A DNA stretch of 64,000 nt from Molossus alvarezi (taxonomy: Eukaryota; Chordata; Mammalia; Chiroptera; Molossidae). Location of the stretch: the NCBI GenBank assembly GCA_037176705.1, contig CM073889.1, forward strand, positions 101,573,890 through 101,637,889, read 5' to 3'. A model generated the notes under the pieces. The model did no database searches, was not told the origin of the DNA, and worked only from the letters and a program-made list of their open reading frames with translations. Shown one piece after another: positions 59,991 to 64,000 of the stretch; position 1 is the first letter of the stretch; each line of letters starts with the position of its first letter. Position numbers and translations under genes: made by a program.

Positions 59991-61804
59991 AGTGAGGAGA
60001 GAGTGTGTACCTGGTTTATACATAAAACATACTGGGATAAGCACCATGTAATCCAATACAAACACGAGATTTATCCCCCGACCTTAAGGGGCTTGAAATC
60101 TAGCTGGGTAGATGGTTCACATAAAAATATACTCTAAGGGATGATGTGACTGTTTCCCTGAGAGGGTGATAGTTATTCAGTGACGGGGGACAAGATGAGG
60201 AAAGGGAGGGCAACAACAGTTAATGCCAACTTAGAAAGAGAAGGAGCAGATGGCCAAACTCTCCTGGAACTTTGTAAAGGACAGTGCGTACCACAAATCT
60301 GATCGAGCAAGCTCTAGACTCAAATCCAATAAGCATGTGAGCATCTAACATGTGCCCTCTGTGCCGGATGCAGTCACACCTCCTCCATCTCCACAGTAAA
60401 GACACACGTGGCTACACACTGAGACAGCAGTTCATTGTTACTCCAGAATAAAGTAAACCCTGGGTTGTGAGTGCGGCAATGGGTGACATCTGCAGGCAGG
60501 TCCCCTCGGCTACCTGCCTCCCCACCTTCATCCTGCTTCATGGATCCTCAGCTTCATGTGCCTATGAATTACTGTGCAGAGCTGTTTACCCAATGTCACG
60601 CATGCCACACTCAATGAGCGATGTACAGGACTTCCAAGGGCAATTTTCATCATAATCACATTTTGCTTTATGTGCTGCCTTTGCAAACAACCCCCACCCC
60701 AGCCCTGGCCCGCGAGGAAGATGCAGTGCCTCTGTAACCCAGAACAAGGAGGAACATGATGGGTGCAAAGTAAACAGCCAAGAGAAAAGATTCAGAGAAG
60801 GGACAGACAGCGCCACAGTAGCCAGCCAAGCCTGGAGGAAGACAGACAGACGGGATCGGAGCAGTGGAGATGGAACGGATTTGGAGGAGAAGGGGTTCCT
60901 TCAGGGTGATGAAATATTTTTAACTAGATAGAGGTGGTGGATAAACAACACTGTTTTAAATGCCAATGAATCACCCACTTTACATAGTTACTTTTCTGTT
61001 ATGGGAATGTCACCTCTCTCCTGGGTTCTCCCTGCTAGTCTCTGGGAAAGCAGTAAGATAAAATATATACTTTTAACAGAAAGCCATCATCTCTGTGAGC
61101 CAAACAGACATGCTCTAGAACCAAGGTTCTTTGTTGTCTCTTAATTTGCTCACCTTTAAGGAATTCCTTCCAACAAATCCAATCTCTAGGAGCTTTCCTG
61201 GAGGCAGCAGATTGAAGGAAGGACAAACTTACATAACTCAGTTACAGGGCTACACCATTGGTCTCCACCCCGTTTGAACAATGCTTTATTTCATCATATC
61301 AAAGTAAACAAAGTAAAAAGCGCACTGATATGGAGCAGAGCTGTTCTGCTCCCAGCTCACTTCTTCCATCTCTGCAGGCCGGCACAGAGGCCCTTCTCAG
61401 ACCCTCTGCTGGAGGGAGTGGCCACCTGTGGCCACAGTGCTCAGCCCCTGGGGAGCTCTTCCAGCTTCTGGAGCGTGCTGGGCAACCTCTCAGGCCCATC
61501 ACATCAGTCTCTGAGGGTGGGAACCCGCGTGTCTTTTCAAGTTCCCCAGAAGCATTCAATGTGTGAGTGGGTTTGAGAACCACCAGTCCATGTGCTCTGT
61601 TTTGATGACTGTGATTTCCCGGGTCCCACATACCCTCAGTGCCCGGGGGCTTCTCCCCATCAGCCTGTGATAGACGGTGAAATCCCAGCCATGAATTCTT
61701 TCTCCTGAGCTGAAGCACCATCTCCAGAAAGCCCCTGCTGAAATGTGTACACAATATTGAGAAGAGTGGGGCATTTGTTCACTTACATTAATTATCATGC
61801 GGTA

Positions 61805-62000
61805 CGGTGCTATGGTCGAGTATGTGGGCTCCAACCACCACTAACAGCTTGGGTAGGCTGACGAACGGGTCTGGGCCCGTCTCCTCGGTTGTACAAAGGG
61901 ATAAACGTCAGATGTTCACGAGGCACACCCAGAATGAAATGAGATCCCATGGTATCCGAGTCTTTACCCTAGCGTTAGCAACAGTGATGATGATGATGAT
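61805..62000 (+). mobile_element. MIR SINE, decayed
   Basis: GGTGCTATGGTCGAGTATGT resembles the MIR head and TCTCCTCGGTTGTACAAAGG its core. A (GAT)n run (about 61984-62000) lies near the right end. Confidence 0.5.
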
Positions 62001-62479
62001 GTATACCGTTTGGTCTAGAAGGCAGGATCCTGATGGGACCTTGCACAGGTTTAAGGGATGGGAATGAGAAAATAACAGGCCTAAGGTGTTCCACACTACT
62101 GGGATCCTCTGGATGTCCTACAGTGATAGAACATAGGTAGCCATGGGAAGCAGCCTTCTTCCAAACCCCTAAGAATGATCTGCAGATCTAAAAATCAAGC
62201 CACACCCATGTCCCACACTTGACTAATTAAGATTACATCTTTGGGAGCAGGCTCAGGCACTGTGGTTCTTTTTGGTTTTGTCTTATTTTAAGTTTCACAA
62301 GTGATGAACGTGCAGGCCACCCAAGTCAAAACCACTGTTTCAGAGTGAGCCTCAGAACCAAAGCCGACTGACTGCAGGGAAATGGGAAGAGGGCACTGGG
62401 CACACTTACTCCCTGGAATTAATAATGCCACCCCCACAGTCTTACCCTAATATAAGTAATTTCAAGTACTGTCATCACT

Positions 62480-62615
62480 TCATATGAAGTTTAACACTGA
62501 AGTAAGATAAGCAGGATCATCACTAATGTTTTACAGAGGAAAAAAACCACGGGTAAAATGTACTAATTTGCCCAAGTTCACAGTGAATAGCCAAGTTCAG
62601 ACTCTGACTCAAAGT
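62480..62615 (-). mobile_element. MIR SINE fragment
   Basis: ACTAATGTTTTACAGAGGAA followed by TACTAATTTGCCCAAGTTCA is the reverse-strand MIR core. Confidence 0.65.
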
Positions 62616-64000
62616 TTCTCACCGTCGCCCCCTCATGGAGAAACATTGACTTTCTTACAGTAGCCCAGGTCCCACTGAGTATATATTTTACACAATTCAA
62701 GTGACTTGTAATTAGACATGAAAATAAAATGCAAATGCCCATTTACAATGACACCCCAAGTTAAGTCACCAGGTAGCTTCAGAGTAAACAATTGGGCAGA
62801 CTGAAGTTTGGGTTGTAACACGCCTTGACTTAAGGCAAGGAGTCTGGGCACAGTCCCCGGGGGGAGGACAAGAGGTGACCCCACAGCCTATCTGGCGGCT
62901 GAGTGGGTACACTGCCTGGCCTTCCCACCCGTGTTACGGCGCAAGGAGCAGGAGCTGGCTCGTGGCTGTGCCCTCATTCCAACATGAGGCCAGGGCTTAG
63001 CACTCCCCTCTCGGCTCTGTAAGTGACACCAGGGCTCTCGGTGGGGTGGGGAGGGAGTCCTTTTGAGAAAACAGAGAAAACAGTCGAAGGCATTTACTTG
63101 GGATGTGAATTTTGTTCTGGAACTCACTGGGAAAGAGGCAAGACTGGGTCGATCCGCTTCCATCGCTCAAGGAGCACAGAAGCCACCGTACTTCTCCACG
63201 GGGGACCAGCCTGAGATCCACCACAGGGAGTAGCACCAACCAACAGTCACCAGCTCTGAACATGTGGATAGGCTGTGGCTCTCTGGGAAAACATACTGTT
63301 CACAAGGCAGGGAGGTGACACCCGGACCACAGATGCCCCCTCACTCCAAGGCAGAAAGGATAGCACTCGGTCAAAGGACAGCATGCTGCTCCCCCAACCT
63401 TGCCTGGAGCCCCAGGTCCAGGGACAAAGTACTAGGAGGGTAAACGGAGAACACAGTGCTAAGAGTGTAAAAAACCCTCTAGGCCAAAAAACCTGTACCA
63501 CTTATAAAAAAAAAAATGGAGATACACATAGCTCTGTTCTTCAGTGAGGTTAGAAAAACACACATCAACACTTCTCATAAGTGTCTGTTCCAAGTAAATG
63601 TTTACATTTTGAAGCTTCCCCTTTAAAATGACAGTTCTATGGAGGGGAAGAAAAACAGAAAAATTGCTGCCAAGCCAAGACAAGTTCCATTTTAGCACCA
63701 TCACAATGGCAGCGTCGCGGTGGCTGGTAGCTGGCCGAGCGCGGCCGTGCCGCAGAACTATGCAGACACCTCTCCGAGCTGCCCCTGCAGGAGGAAGTGG
63801 GTCACATTTCACTCTTTTGCAAAACAGGAGTCTGGAGGACAAAGACTAGGTTTTGTGCCCCATCAGAGCAGAACCTCGCACAATCCTGTCCACATTCGAG
63901 GTCTAACGATGGCGCTTCACAGGCCCAGACCCCAACTACATCCTGAACCCCATGATGGTGATTACCCCCCAAACATAGGGGCCAAAGTCCACAACATCCC

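Larger units (their letters stand above)
55617..64000 (-). other. MYO5B: MYO5B intron 1, 3' part
   Basis: Sequence upstream of exon 2, ending at the acceptor TTTCAG. No short first exon encoding the start of myosin Vb was found, so the intron continues beyond 64000. It holds two plus-strand SINEs near 57971-58571 and ancient hAT, L2 and MIR fragments. Stretches 56340-57970, 58575-59390, 60000-61800 and 62620-64000 have no recognised feature apart from a short GC-rich patch near 63704-63790. Confidence 0.7.

Noticed and set aside
61299..61754. A 151-codon open frame on the minus strand
   Set aside because: GC-rich intronic sequence with open frames on both strands and no recognisable protein features.
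63704..63860. First exon of MYO5B
   Set aside because: The ATG-started frame here is on the plus strand, whereas MYO5B is on the minus strand, and it does not encode the expected start of myosin Vb.

Overview
The window is vertebrate (mammalian) genomic DNA and reads as microbat. The evidence is many tRNA-derived SINEs of the bat VES type, a set of L1 3' ends sharing one 3' UTR style, ancient MIR, L2, hAT and Tigger fossils, and short exons separated by kilobases of intron. Nothing bacterial, plasmid-like or phage-like is present. Vespertilionid-type or related yangochiropteran bats are the likeliest source; this is inferred from the SINE type, and I cannot name a genus.

One gene is recognisable. 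It is MYO5B (unconventional myosin Vb), on the minus strand. Five internal coding exons are present: 55506-55616, 44503-44674, 40869-41013, 9144-9300 and 213-356. They run in gene order from right to left. All have consensus AG/GT borders and compatible phases, and together they give an unbroken reading of about residues 10-252. That covers the N-terminal SH3-like region and the first part of the motor, including the purine-binding loop (exon 4), the P-loop GESGAGKT (exon 5) and switch I (exon 6). Numbering them exons 2-6 assumes that a short exon 1 (about 9 codons) lies beyond 64000. The rest of the gene lies to the left of position 1. I see no other functional gene. The other open frames are short, are L1 pieces, or come from low-complexity pyrimidine-rich DNA.

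Layout: 1-212, intron 6 (end). 357-9143, intron 5, with L2, MIR, L1M, SINE and MER5-like fragments. 9301-40868, the very long intron 4, which holds most mobile DNA: an L1 carrying a SINE, an inverted (twin-primed) L1, an LTR candidate, two copies of a short TIR element, a four-level transposon nest at 34420-36990, and an MLT2-type LTR. 41014-44502, intron 3, with old L1 and a truncated L1 tail. 44675-55505, intron 2, with five SINEs (two single minus-strand insertions and a three-SINE pile-up), a Tigger fossil inside an old L1, and hAT fossils. 55617-64000, the part of intron 1 inside the window, with two SINEs and old fragments.

I did not find a new biological system. What deserves a second look is transposon history: the nested insertion, the twin-primed L1, repeated SINE insertion at one target site, a possible L1 3' transduction, a 48-bp duplicated segment, a perfect 15-bp hairpin, and a short TIR family with a well-defined TA target in one copy. 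All repeat family names come from memory of consensus sequences and not from a database search; coordinates of old repeats are approximate.
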